Below are positions 1 to 6,198 of a DNA stretch of 9,974 bases, piece by piece. This DNA is from Acidobacteriota bacterium. Its GTDB lineage: Bacteria; Acidobacteriota; Thermoanaerobaculia; Multivoradales; JAHEKO01. Location of the stretch: assembly GCA_006227875.1 (NCBI GenBank), contig SBFI01000472.1, forward strand, positions 1-9,974, given 5' to 3'. The notes below the pieces were generated by a model. The model worked only from the letters and a program-made list of their open reading frames with translations. It did not search any database and was not told the origin of the DNA. A program made the position numbers and the translations under genes. The stretch's first letter is position 1; every line of letters starts with the position of its first letter.

Positions 1-455
1 CGGATGTCTTCGGCGGATGCCAGCAGCAGCTTGCGAAAGGTCTCTGCCTGTGCCTGGTCTCGGCGAACGTATTCGTGCCGGCCGATCTTGGTCACGCCAT
101 CCACCAGCTCGGCGATCTCCTGGCCGAACTTCTCGGTCAAGGTACTGCGGGTGGTGAGAGTGTCCTCGAGCACATCGTGCAGCAACCCCACGGCGACACA
201 GGTGCCATCGAACCTGAGCTCGGCCAGAATGTAGGCAACCTGCAGCGGGTGGGTGTAGTAGGGCTCGCCCGAGCGCCGCGTTTGATCCGCATGCATCTCC
301 CGGGTGAACTCGAAGGCCGAGGTGAGGAAGTCGGCGTCGAAGGGCCGATTGTGGAGCCGGAGCTGTTCGAGTACGTCTTCGAAGCCGACCTTGCCCGGCG
401 GCGGCACCGGTGGGCTGATCTGGGCTCTCGCCGATTTCTTTCTGACGGCAGACAT
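1..455 (-). CDS. rel: RelA/SpoT-type (p)ppGpp synthetase/hydrolase, N-terminal part (gene runs off the left edge)
   Basis: The enzyme makes and/or degrades the stringent-response alarmone (p)ppGpp in the cytoplasm. Only the first 151 codons are present, read leftward from an ATG at 455. Residues 1-22 are a Lys/Pro-rich leader. The HD hydrolase domain follows: HADQTRRSGEPYYTHP (about 55-70), then the metal-binding HDVLEDT (93-99) with H93, D94, E97 and D98, then DGVTKIGR, and ETFRKLLLASAEDIR at the truncated end. This matches the N-terminal hydrolase domain of long RSH proteins; the intact metal-binding HD motif suggests that hydrolase activity is retained. The synthetase, TGS and ACT domains should lie beyond position 1 and cannot be seen. 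The gene lies 100 nt downstream of secF on the same strand. No clear Shine-Dalgarno precedes the ATG. A TATAAT box and a palindrome lie 25-56 nt upstream of it. Assignment to the RSH family is near certain; bifunctional Rel/SpoT versus a RelA-type paralogue cannot be settled from this fragment, though the intact HD motif favours the bifunctional type. Confidence 0.95.
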   Translation of the reverse strand, partial: MSAVRKKSARAQISPPVPPPGKVGFEDVLEQLRLHNRPFDADFLTSAFEFTREMHADQTRRSGEPYYTHPLQVAYILAELRFDGTCVAVGLLHDVLEDTLTTRSTLTEKFGQEIAELVDGVTKIGRHEYVRRDQAQAETFRKLLLASAEDI

Positions 456-479
456 GGTCCGGCTCGCGTCCGGGGGGAG

Positions 480-485
480 ATTATA
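480..485 (-). promoter_or_regulatory. Candidate -10 box upstream of rel
   Basis: The minus strand reads TATAAT, a perfect sigma-70 -10 hexamer, so a transcript would start near 473, about 18 nt before the rel ATG at 455. No recognisable -35 lies 16-18 nt upstream; that space is occupied by a palindrome (488-511). The promoter is therefore only a candidate, possibly activator-dependent or repressor-controlled. Confidence 0.4.
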
Positions 486-487
486 TT

Positions 488-511
488 TCACGGCCCCGAT
501 CGAGGCCGTGA
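488..511. repeat. 24-bp near-perfect palindrome between secF and rel
   Basis: Arms TCACGGCC (488-495) and GGCCGTGA (504-511) are exact inverted repeats. The centre CGATCG (497-502) is itself palindromic around the same axis, so only one pair (496/503) breaks the symmetry. In leftward RNA it would fold into a strong hairpin followed by AAUAUAAU rather than a U tract, so it is a poor classical terminator. It abuts the candidate rel -10 box, so an operator is equally possible. Confidence 0.7.
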
Positions 512-555
512 GACGAGCCGCCCACGGGCAGACCAGCTGCGGACCTGGCTAGAGG

Positions 556-1722
556 CTAGGCTTCTTTGCGCCGCAAGCGGGCTTCGCGCCCGAAGATCTG
601 TTCCCAGAGGAGAGTAAAGGGACTTGCCACATATATAGAAGAGTACGTGACACCGACCGTCAGGATAAAGGCGAAGCCTCTGAGCACATCACCACCCAGG
701 AGAAACAAGCTCCCCACCACCAGTATGGTCGTGCCGGAAGTCAGCACGGTGCGCGACAGGGTCTGATTGAGACTCTGGTTGATGGTATCGACCAGAGGCT
801 TCCGGCGTGAGCGTCGTAGATTCTCACGCACCCGATCGAACACCACGACCGTGTCGTTCACCGAATACCCCACCAGGGTGAGAAATGCGGCAATGGTGGT
901 CAAGTTGAACTCGAAGCCCATCAGCGTGAACAGGCCCAGGACGATGAGGACATCGTGGGAAAGGGCGACGAGGGCACCGACACCAAACCGAAGCTCGAAT
1001 CGAAACCAGATGTAGATCAGCATGCCGACCAGCGACGCCAAGACGGCCAGAATGCCCTTGCGCCGAAGCTCGGCGCCGATCTGTGGGCCGACGTTCTCGG
1101 CTCCCAGCACGGCGAACTGACCCAGATAGGCATTCTGCTCGAGAGCGGTGGCGACCTCGGTGCTGACTTCGGGGATACCGGTGATCTCGTCCCAGGAGAC
1201 CAGCAGCCCCTCATCCCGTCGCTGCTCGAGGATCATCAGCGCTACATTCTCGTAGTGCTCGGCAGCCATCTGCTCATCCGTCGCCCGCAGTTCGTCCGGG
1301 TCGAGCGCGAGCAACAGATCGGCGAGGGCGTCACTGCCACGCTGATTGAGGTCGAAGTTACCGGTGGTCGTGGTTTGATAGCGAGCACTCAGGGCATCGA
1401 CTACCAGGTTGCGGGTCCCCTCCTCCTGCCCCTCGACCGTGGGAGTCTTGATGATGACTTCGTTGGCACCCTCTTCGCCAAAGCGCTGGATCTGTGCCTC
1501 CGCGATCCCGGCGGCGGCGACCACATCCCGCAACTCGTCGATCTCGGGTTGCTCACGAAACTTGAGCGTCAGTTGTGTACCACCGGCAAAGTCGATACCG
1601 AGGTTCAGCTTGCCGTGAAAGAAGACCGCCACCATACCCACCGCCAGCAACGTCAGCGACAGCATGACGAAGTACTTGCGGTACTTCATGAAGTCGATCT
1701 TTGTGTCGCGGAAAAACTCCAT
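556..1722 (-). CDS. secF: Protein translocase subunit SecF, with an enlarged periplasmic domain
   Basis: SecF is an inner-membrane subunit of SecDF-YajC, which uses the proton motive force to help SecYEG/SecA complete export. The 388-residue protein has TM1 at about 17-35, then GIDFAGG (42-48), the start of the first periplasmic domain. VGPQIG (211-216) leads into the remaining five TM segments, which contain SVNDTVVVFDRVRE (287-300). D290 corresponds to the conserved membrane aspartate implicated in proton flow, and residues 324-333 hold the conserved LSRTVLTSGT stretch. SecF is usually about 300-325 residues; the excess lies between about 112 and 205, a charged and apparently helical stretch. 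The start ATG follows an AAGGAG Shine-Dalgarno (1729-1734) with a 6-nt spacer. The gene lies 18 nt after secD, so the two are surely co-transcribed. The TAG stop is followed by a 100-nt gap with a palindrome. Confidence 0.97.
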   Translation of the reverse strand: MEFFRDTKIDFMKYRKYFVMLSLTLLAVGMVAVFFHGKLNLGIDFAGGTQLTLKFREQPEIDELRDVVAAAGIAEAQIQRFGEEGANEVIIKTPTVEGQEEGTRNLVVDALSARYQTTTTGNFDLNQRGSDALADLLLALDPDELRATDEQMAAEHYENVALMILEQRRDEGLLVSWDEITGIPEVSTEVATALEQNAYLGQFAVLGAENVGPQIGAELRRKGILAVLASLVGMLIYIWFRFELRFGVGALVALSHDVLIVLGLFTLMGFEFNLTTIAAFLTLVGYSVNDTVVVFDRVRENLRRSRRKPLVDTINQSLNQTLSRTVLTSGTTILVVGSLFLLGGDVLRGFAFILTVGVTYSSIYVASPFTLLWEQIFGREARLRRKEA

Positions 1723-1728
1723 CTCTCA

Positions 1729-1734
1729 CTCCTT
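1729..1734 (-). promoter_or_regulatory. Shine-Dalgarno of secF
   Basis: The minus strand reads AAGGAG, ending 6 nt before the secF ATG. It lies in the 18-nt gap after the secD stop and fixes the secF start. Confidence 0.8.
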
Positions 1735-1740
1735 GACCGA

Positions 1741-3312
1741 TTAGATCGACAGCCTGTCCACTCTCTTGCGGCCCGCCAGCACCAGATCGAAGATCCAGCG
1801 GCTGACGAAGATGGCCGTAAACAGCGAAGCCACGATGCCGATGGACAGAGTCACCGCGAAACCTCGAATCGGCCCGGTACCGAATTGGAATAGGAATAGA
1901 GCCGCGATGAGGGTCGTGATGTTGGCGTCCATCACCGATGAGAGCGCTTTGCCAAACCCGGCCTCGATCGCCGACTTGACCGTCCGGCCGTGACGCAGCT
2001 CTTCACGGATGCGCTCGAACACCAGCACGTTAGCGTCCACGGCCATACCGATGGTGAGCACGATGCCTGCGATGCCGGGCAGAGTCAGGGTGGCTTTGAA
2101 GTAGGCCAGCGCACCAAAGAGAATGACGATGTCCAGGATCAGAGCGACGACGGCGTTGATACCGGTGCCCTTGTAGACCAGGAGCATGGTCACGACCACC
2201 AGGGCCAGACCGATCAGGCCGGCCTTGAGACCCGCCTCGATCGAGTCCTGACCCAGGGCTGGCCCCACCGTCCTCTCTTCGAGATAGGTGATACCGGCGG
2301 GCAGGGCACCGGAGCGCAGGACGGTCGACAGGTCTTCCACCTCCTGACGGGTAAACGAGCCCTCGATGATGCCCGAGTCGCCGATGCGGGTTCGGATATT
2401 GGGAGCCGAGACCACATTGCCGTCGAGGACGATGGCCAGACCCCGGCCGACATTAGCTGCGGTGGCCTCTGCAAACAGCTTTCCTCCCTCATGGGTGAGA
2501 TAGAAGTTGACCACCGGTTGATTGAACTCACCCAGACCCGGTCGAGCGCTCTTCAAATCACGACCCGTGATGACCGGCCGCTTTTCCACCAGGTAGTACT
2601 GCTCTCCGATCGCCGCCCCCTGGCGGTCGCGAACGGTGCCGGTGAGGACCTCCAAATGGTCCGGAAGCACGCCGCCATGTTGAGCGTCGATCTCCGCTCG
2701 AGTGGGTACTCCGCCACCGCCAAGCGGGTACTCGACCAGCCGGAACTCCAAAAACGCCGTATTCTTGATCAGCTTCTTGACCCGCTCCGGATCATCCACA
2801 CCCGGCAGCTGGACCACGATCCGAGTCCCCTCCAGACCCTGGCGCTGAATCACCGGCTCGGCAACCCCAAACTCGTCGATGCGGTTGCGGATGGTCTCGA
2901 GCGCCTGTACGACAGCCAGGTTCTTGATCTCGTTCAGGTTGGCCGGGGCCATCTCGAACACCACTGTCTCACCCCGGCGGCTCCAGTCCCACCCCGGCAG
3001 GAACTGGACCACGATCTCACCGATCGTGCCATCGCGGTCGGTCGGTATACCGTTGACTTCGAAGCTGCTGCTGGAGGTGGGGCTGCCGTTGGCTTGAACT
3101 CCGGCATCCTGGAGCTCCTGGAGCAGCCGGTCCATGTCCTTGGCGGTCTCGGAGCGGGCGGCGTCCTCGACTTCGACCTGCAAAACGAGGTGGATCCCAC
3201 CCCGCAGATCGAGACCCAGCTTGAGCTTCTCCGCCAGGGGATGGGCTGCAAAAACCGCCAACACCACCACCGCGACGATGATCGCGCCGCGCCAGAGCAG
3301 GCTTCGATTCAT
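1741..3312 (-). CDS. secD: Protein translocase subunit SecD
   Basis: SecD is the larger inner-membrane partner of SecF. Its periplasmic domains move with proton flow and pull on substrates emerging from SecYEG. The 523-residue protein has TM1 at about 9-23, then GLDLRGG (33-39), the family marker at the start of the first periplasmic domain. IRNRIDEFGVAEPVIQRQG (141-159) and the GTRIVVQLPGV stretch (162-172) follow. VLDGNVVSAPNI (296-307) lies in the second subdomain, and GALPAGITYLEERTVGP (335-351) leads to the membrane part. GMAVDANVLVFERIREE (422-438) contains D426, the counterpart of the essential proton-pathway aspartate (D519 in E. coli). MDANITT (461-467) is also conserved. The length is near that of compact SecD proteins, shorter than the 615 residues in E. 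coli. The start overlaps the yajC stop (ATGA), and a GGAG (3320-3323) 7 nt upstream supports it. Confidence 0.98.
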   Translation of the reverse strand: MNRSLLWRGAIIVAVVVLAVFAAHPLAEKLKLGLDLRGGIHLVLQVEVEDAARSETAKDMDRLLQELQDAGVQANGSPTSSSSFEVNGIPTDRDGTIGEIVVQFLPGWDWSRRGETVVFEMAPANLNEIKNLAVVQALETIRNRIDEFGVAEPVIQRQGLEGTRIVVQLPGVDDPERVKKLIKNTAFLEFRLVEYPLGGGGVPTRAEIDAQHGGVLPDHLEVLTGTVRDRQGAAIGEQYYLVEKRPVITGRDLKSARPGLGEFNQPVVNFYLTHEGGKLFAEATAANVGRGLAIVLDGNVVSAPNIRTRIGDSGIIEGSFTRQEVEDLSTVLRSGALPAGITYLEERTVGPALGQDSIEAGLKAGLIGLALVVVTMLLVYKGTGINAVVALILDIVILFGALAYFKATLTLPGIAGIVLTIGMAVDANVLVFERIREELRHGRTVKSAIEAGFGKALSSVMDANITTLIAALFLFQFGTGPIRGFAVTLSIGIVASLFTAIFVSRWIFDLVLAGRKRVDRLSI

Positions 3313-3638
3313 CCCTGCCCTCCCTGGGGCTCCTGACCTTCCAGGCCGGCAATGGCCGACTTGGCGACGCGGATCTTGACGTTGTCCGCCACCTTGAGGA
3401 TGACCACCTTGTCATCCACCGACACCACGGTGCCGTAGAGGCCACCGTTGGTCACCACCTTGTCTCCCTTCTTCATGCTATCGACCAGCTTCTGCAGCGC
3501 TTTTTGCCGCTTGCGCATGGGCGCAATGAGAAGGAAGTAGAAGATGGCGAAAATCAGCAGCATCGGCACGATGCCCTGCAACAGGGAGCCTGCCGGTGCG
3601 CCTTCCGCAAAGGCCAAGAGATAGGTAGCGTGAGTCAT
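3309..3638 (-). CDS. yajC: Sec translocon accessory protein YajC
   Basis: YajC is a small single-span inner-membrane protein that associates with SecDF and SecYEG. The 109-residue product has a short periplasmic N-terminus and a TM helix at about 22-39 (IVPMLLIFAIFYFLLIAP). A basic RKRQKALQKL segment follows, then the cytoplasmic core SMKKGDKVVTNGGLYGTV (54-71), the diagnostic YajC signature. Further on come VVSVDDKVVILKVADNVKIRV-type beta strands and a Gly/Gln-rich tail. Length and layout are typical. The start at 3638 follows a GGAAGG (3647-3652) with an 8-nt spacer. The last codons overlap the secD start by 4 nt, which suggests translational coupling. The 87 nt between the tgt stop and this start hold nothing recognisable apart from the ribosome site. 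Confidence 0.96.
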   Translation of the reverse strand: MTHATYLLAFAEGAPAGSLLQGIVPMLLIFAIFYFLLIAPMRKRQKALQKLVDSMKKGDKVVTNGGLYGTVVSVDDKVVILKVADNVKIRVAKSAIAGLEGQEPQGGQG

Positions 3639-3725
3639 TGCATCAACCTTCCGTCCCTAGATCCTCCAGCGAGACATCGCTCGAGGTCATCCCCTCAAGA
3701 GCAGCTCTTTGGACATCCCTTCAAT

Positions 3726-4877
3726 TCAGGGAAGCTGAACCAGGTGATTCGAACTTCGCGGCGTTTCTTCGGACGAATCTTGTTCCCGATAACCGGCGGT
3801 TAGCTTTTCCTCCAAAGCCGCCAGGTTTCCGGACGCGATAGCTTCTCTAAGATCAGCCATAAAGTCAAGGTAGAACTGGAGGTTGTGGAGGGTCGCCAGC
3901 ACGGCTCCGGTGAGCTCGCCGGTCCGTACCAGGTGGTGGAGGAAGGCGCGCCCCACTCTGGTGCAGGCGGGGCAGCCGCAGTCGGGATCGAGCGGGCTGG
4001 CATCCCGCCGGTAGCGGGCGTTCTTCAGGCGCAAAAGACCGCGGCGGGTAAAGACGACGCCATGCCGTGCATTGCGGGACGGCAGCACGCAATCGAAAAG
4101 GTCCGTGCCGTGACGCACGGCGTGGAGGATGTCGAGCGGCGTGCCCAGCCCCATGAGATACCGGGGCTTGGCGTCCGGCAGCATGGGTGTCGCCAACTCG
4201 ACCACCGCCCGCCGCTCTTGTACCGGTTCGCCGACGCTGACACCACCCACCGCATAGCCGTCAAAGTCGAGCGCCGAGAGCTCGCGGGCCGCGAGCTCCC
4301 TCAACTCGGGGAAGACTCCGCCCTGGAGGATGCCAAAGAGCGCACCGGGACCGCCGGGCCAGACCTCGCGGGCCCGCCGCGCCCAGCCGTTGGTGCGCTC
4401 GAGGGCGGCCGCCGCCTCTTCTCGGCTGACAGGCCAGGGAGGACATTCGTCCAACACCATGGCTATGTCGACACCCAGGCGTCGCTGCATGTCGACAACC
4501 GTCTCCGGTGTCAGATGGAGCTCGGAGCCGTCGATGTGGCTACGAAACCTCACCCCACCGGCGTCCACCCTGTTCAGCTTGGCAAGACTAAAGACCTGAA
4601 AGCCGCCGCTGTCCGTCAGCATCGGCCCGGCCCAGCCGGCGAATCTGTGCAGACCGCCAAGCTCTTCGATGGTCTCGATGCCGGGTCTGAGCGCCAGGTG
4701 GTAAAGATTGGAAAGCAGGATGCCGGCGCCGGCCTTCTCCAGGGCCTGCGGCGTCACGCCCTTTACCGATCCCAGCGTGGCCACGGGCATGAAGGCAGGC
4801 GTCTCCACCTCGCCATGGGGAAGTGTCAGCAGGCCACGACGGGCCTGCCCGTCGCCGGCAACAACTCGAAATCTCAC
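3726..4877 (-). CDS. tgt: tRNA-guanine(34) transglycosylase (queuine tRNA-ribosyltransferase)
   Basis: Tgt exchanges guanine 34 of GUN-anticodon tRNAs (Asp, Asn, His, Tyr) for preQ1 on the way to queuosine. The 383-residue protein shows ETPAFMPVATLGSVKG (25-40) and MLTDSGGFQVFSL (86-98) with D89. DECPP (143-147) carries the Cys typical of bacterial preQ1-using enzymes. FGILQGG (181-187) and YAVGGVSVGE (208-217) follow, then DLFDCVLPSRNARHG (259-273), whose D262 is the expected nucleophile. The zinc site is C300, C302, C305 and H331 (CxCxxC...H). The C-terminus runs about 10 residues past the usual end in a Ser/Glu-rich tail. The start is GTG at 4877, chosen because the protein then begins as Tgt proteins usually do; no strong Shine-Dalgarno precedes it. 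It lies 25 nt after lolA, so they probably share a message. In E. coli the partner gene queA precedes tgt; here lolA takes that place and queA is not in the window. Confidence 0.97.
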   Translation of the reverse strand: MRFRVVAGDGQARRGLLTLPHGEVETPAFMPVATLGSVKGVTPQALEKAGAGILLSNLYHLALRPGIETIEELGGLHRFAGWAGPMLTDSGGFQVFSLAKLNRVDAGGVRFRSHIDGSELHLTPETVVDMQRRLGVDIAMVLDECPPWPVSREEAAAALERTNGWARRAREVWPGGPGALFGILQGGVFPELRELAARELSALDFDGYAVGGVSVGEPVQERRAVVELATPMLPDAKPRYLMGLGTPLDILHAVRHGTDLFDCVLPSRNARHGVVFTRRGLLRLKNARYRRDASPLDPDCGCPACTRVGRAFLHHLVRTGELTGAVLATLHNLQFYLDFMADLREAIASGNLAALEEKLTAGYREQDSSEETPRSSNHLVQLP

Positions 4878-4902
4878 TGGTAGATAGGAACTGGAACGCG
4901 GC

Positions 4903-5634
4903 TCAGCGCAGACCGGCGCGTTGATTCAACTCGATGAGTCTGACGTCCACACTGCTGGGGATCTCGAGCTCGAACCGATCGTCGGGCAATCCCCGGTTGA
5001 CCCGAAAGTTGCGGAAGGTGTAGTCGGTGACATCCCCGTCCGCTTCGACATAGCGCAATCGCACCGGCAGGTACCGCTCGGCGTCGATCCAGAGAGCCAT
5101 CCCCTGCAATCTCTTGGCCACCCGCGCAAAACGGGGATCCAGCTCCAACTTGTAGGGCTGGGTGGTGTCATTGGGCAATGTCAGGGTTACCGTAAAGTAC
5201 TCGAGGAGGTCATCCATGCTGCTGCCGGCGCCCAGATACTCCAGCACCTTCTGCGACTGGCGCCCGACCTGTACCTTCTCCGCCTGATCGAGATCCTTGT
5301 ACCAGGTGGTCATCTCATCGCCTTGGATCAGCAAGGTGATGGGGTTGGGTTGCATGTACTCCCACCGCGCCAGGTCGGGTGCAGAGTAGGAAAAAACGCC
5401 GTTCGCTTCAACCGGCTCGACCAGCATCGAGCTCTCTTTGAACTGGACGAATTCCGCCTCCAGGGTCTCGATCTGTTTCTGCTCGATACGTACTCGCTCG
5501 AGCAGGGTCTCGAGCCTCTGGGTGGGGCCCAGACCCTCCTCGCGGGGGTTGGGCAACGAGTCGGCGCTCACCGTGGCTGTCAGGACAGCGACCGCAATGA
5601 TGCTTGTTGCCAGGGATTTGATAAGACTTCTCAT
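4903..5634 (-). CDS. lolA: LolA-type outer-membrane lipoprotein carrier protein
   Basis: LolA is a periplasmic chaperone that carries lipoproteins from the LolCDE transporter to the outer membrane. The 243-residue product begins with a signal peptide: basic MRSLIK, a hydrophobic core (about 7-20), and a likely signal peptidase I cut after TVSA (residue 24). The mature part has a helix with QIETLEAEFVQFKESSM (54-70), then ANGVFSYSAPDLARWEYMQP (77-96), the LolA core in which a strand ends in an Arg/Trp/Tyr cluster. DGDVTDYTFRNFRVNRGLPDDRFEL (199-223) resembles the usual LolA C-terminal half. The ATG at 5634 is preferred because it puts the signal peptide at the N-terminus. An in-frame GTG at 5706 would add 24 non-signal-like residues. 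Neither start has a strong ribosome site. It is the first gene of the leftward block. LolA-like superfamily members with other roles (for example in lipid transport) cannot be excluded. Confidence 0.85.
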   Translation of the reverse strand: MRSLIKSLATSIIAVAVLTATVSADSLPNPREEGLGPTQRLETLLERVRIEQKQIETLEAEFVQFKESSMLVEPVEANGVFSYSAPDLARWEYMQPNPITLLIQGDEMTTWYKDLDQAEKVQVGRQSQKVLEYLGAGSSMDDLLEYFTVTLTLPNDTTQPYKLELDPRFARVAKRLQGMALWIDAERYLPVRLRYVEADGDVTDYTFRNFRVNRGLPDDRFELEIPSSVDVRLIELNQRAGLR

Positions 5635-5662
5635 AACTACTAATGTTCTCGGTAGATCCAGC

Positions 5663-5683
5663 TGGAGCCTGAATACAGCTCCA
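5663..5683. repeat. Small inverted repeat in the lolA leader
   Basis: TGGAGC (5663-5668) and GCTCCA (5678-5683) are exact complements around a 9-nt loop. If transcription starts at the candidate promoter near 5717, this hairpin would sit in the lolA 5' leader, about 30 nt before the start codon. A role is not shown; a 6-bp stem may occur by chance. Confidence 0.35.
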
Positions 5684-5723
5684 CCCCTCCTGGGGCTCGA
5701 GCTCACCCCGAACTCGGCTTCCT

Positions 5724-5752
5724 ATACTACCTGTCTTGCCGCTTCGACGCAA
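5724..5752 (-). promoter_or_regulatory. Candidate sigma-70 promoter for the lolA-tgt-yajC-secDF block
   Basis: On the minus strand a -35-like TTGCGT (5747-5752, 3 of 6 matches to consensus) and a -10-like TAGTAT (5724-5729, 4 of 6) are separated by exactly 17 nt. Transcription would begin near 5717, leaving a leader of about 83 nt. The match is moderate; position and spacing are the main support. Confidence 0.35.
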
Positions 5753-5796
5753 CCTGGCAGCCGCCATCCGTTGCCCGGCGGAGCCCCACCCTATGG

Positions 5797-5826
5797 TTGA
5801 CACCTTTCAGAACGCAATGTTACCGT
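5797..5826 (+). promoter_or_regulatory. Candidate promoter for the rightward block
   Basis: A perfect -35 consensus TTGACA (5797-5802) is followed 18 nt later by TACCGT (5821-5826), a weak -10 with T, A and final T matching. TTACCG at 17-nt spacing is the alternative. Transcription would begin around 5833, about 38 nt before the first gene. The -35 is convincing, the -10 less so. Confidence 0.4.
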
Positions 5827-5853
5827 CGCGCACTCTTTAGAAATCTCCATCCG

Positions 5854-5860
5854 AAGGAGG
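5854..5860 (+). promoter_or_regulatory. Strong Shine-Dalgarno of the zinc-ribbon gene
   Basis: AAGGAGG is a full complement to the 16S rRNA tail, 10 nt before the ATG at 5871. It fixes the start and predicts efficient translation. Confidence 0.8.
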
Positions 5861-5870
5861 CGCCGAACAG

Positions 5871-6161
5871 ATGGCAGACCTGGGGAAGAAACACGAATGC
5901 TTGAGCTGCGGGGTCAAGTTCTATGATCTCGGCAATGCCGAGATCATCTGCCCGAAGTGCGGGGCCAATCAGGCAGAGTTGAGCGCGGAAGAAGCTCCTG
6001 CCAAGTCGACTGCGAAGACAAAGAAGAAGAAGAAAAAGGCCACCACCCCAGCCAAGAAGGCTGCTTCGAGCAAGAAGAATGAAGATGTCGCAGAGGATGG
6101 AGAAGAACCCGAAAAAGAGATCCTCGGCGAGGGCGAAGAAGAGCTCTTGGAAGAAGATTGA
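5871..6161 (+). CDS. FYDLN-type zinc-ribbon protein with Lys-rich and acidic tail
   Basis: A 96-residue protein of the FYDLN-acid family (TIGR02300-like), whose function is not known. Residues 1-31 form a treble-clef/zinc-ribbon-like knuckle pair: C10-x2-C13 and C27-x2-C30, with KFYDLGNAEIICPKCG between and around them. The usual FYDLN reads FYDLG here. After about residue 36 the protein becomes low-complexity: a Lys/Ala/Thr stretch (about 44-69, including a run of six Lys) and then a strongly acidic tail rich in Glu (about 70-96). This split into zinc knuckle, linker and acidic end is what defines the family. The tail should be disordered; nucleic acid or protein contact is an inference. No signal peptide or TM segment is present. 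It is first in the rightward block, divergent from lolA, and just before folK. The family name is firm from the motif; the role is open. Confidence 0.85.
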   Translation: MADLGKKHECLSCGVKFYDLGNAEIICPKCGANQAELSAEEAPAKSTAKTKKKKKKATTPAKKAASSKKNEDVAEDGEEPEKEILGEGEEELLEED

Positions 6162-6198
6162 CCCGACCGAGCGACCCGGACCGCAGCCGCAGGTCACA

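Noticed and set aside
488..511. The palindrome as a standard Rho-independent terminator of secF.
   Set aside because: The stem is strong but no T tract follows in the direction of transcription; I therefore list it as a palindrome of uncertain role instead of a terminator.
1990..3336. A 448-codon open frame on the plus strand opposite secD and yajC.
   Set aside because: It is antisense to well-recognised SecD motifs, its product is rich in His/Asp/Gln with no domain pattern, and GC-rich codon bias on the true strand explains the open frame.
3885..4883. A 332-codon plus-strand open frame opposite tgt.
   Set aside because: Tgt on the other strand has all catalytic and zinc residues; the opposite frame has no recognisable motif and is a codon-bias shadow.
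5635..5706. N-terminal extension of the lolA frame to a GTG at 5706 (24 extra residues).
   Set aside because: It would put a signal peptide in the interior of the protein, and its start overlaps the candidate promoter's downstream region; the ATG at 5634 places the signal peptide at the N-terminus.
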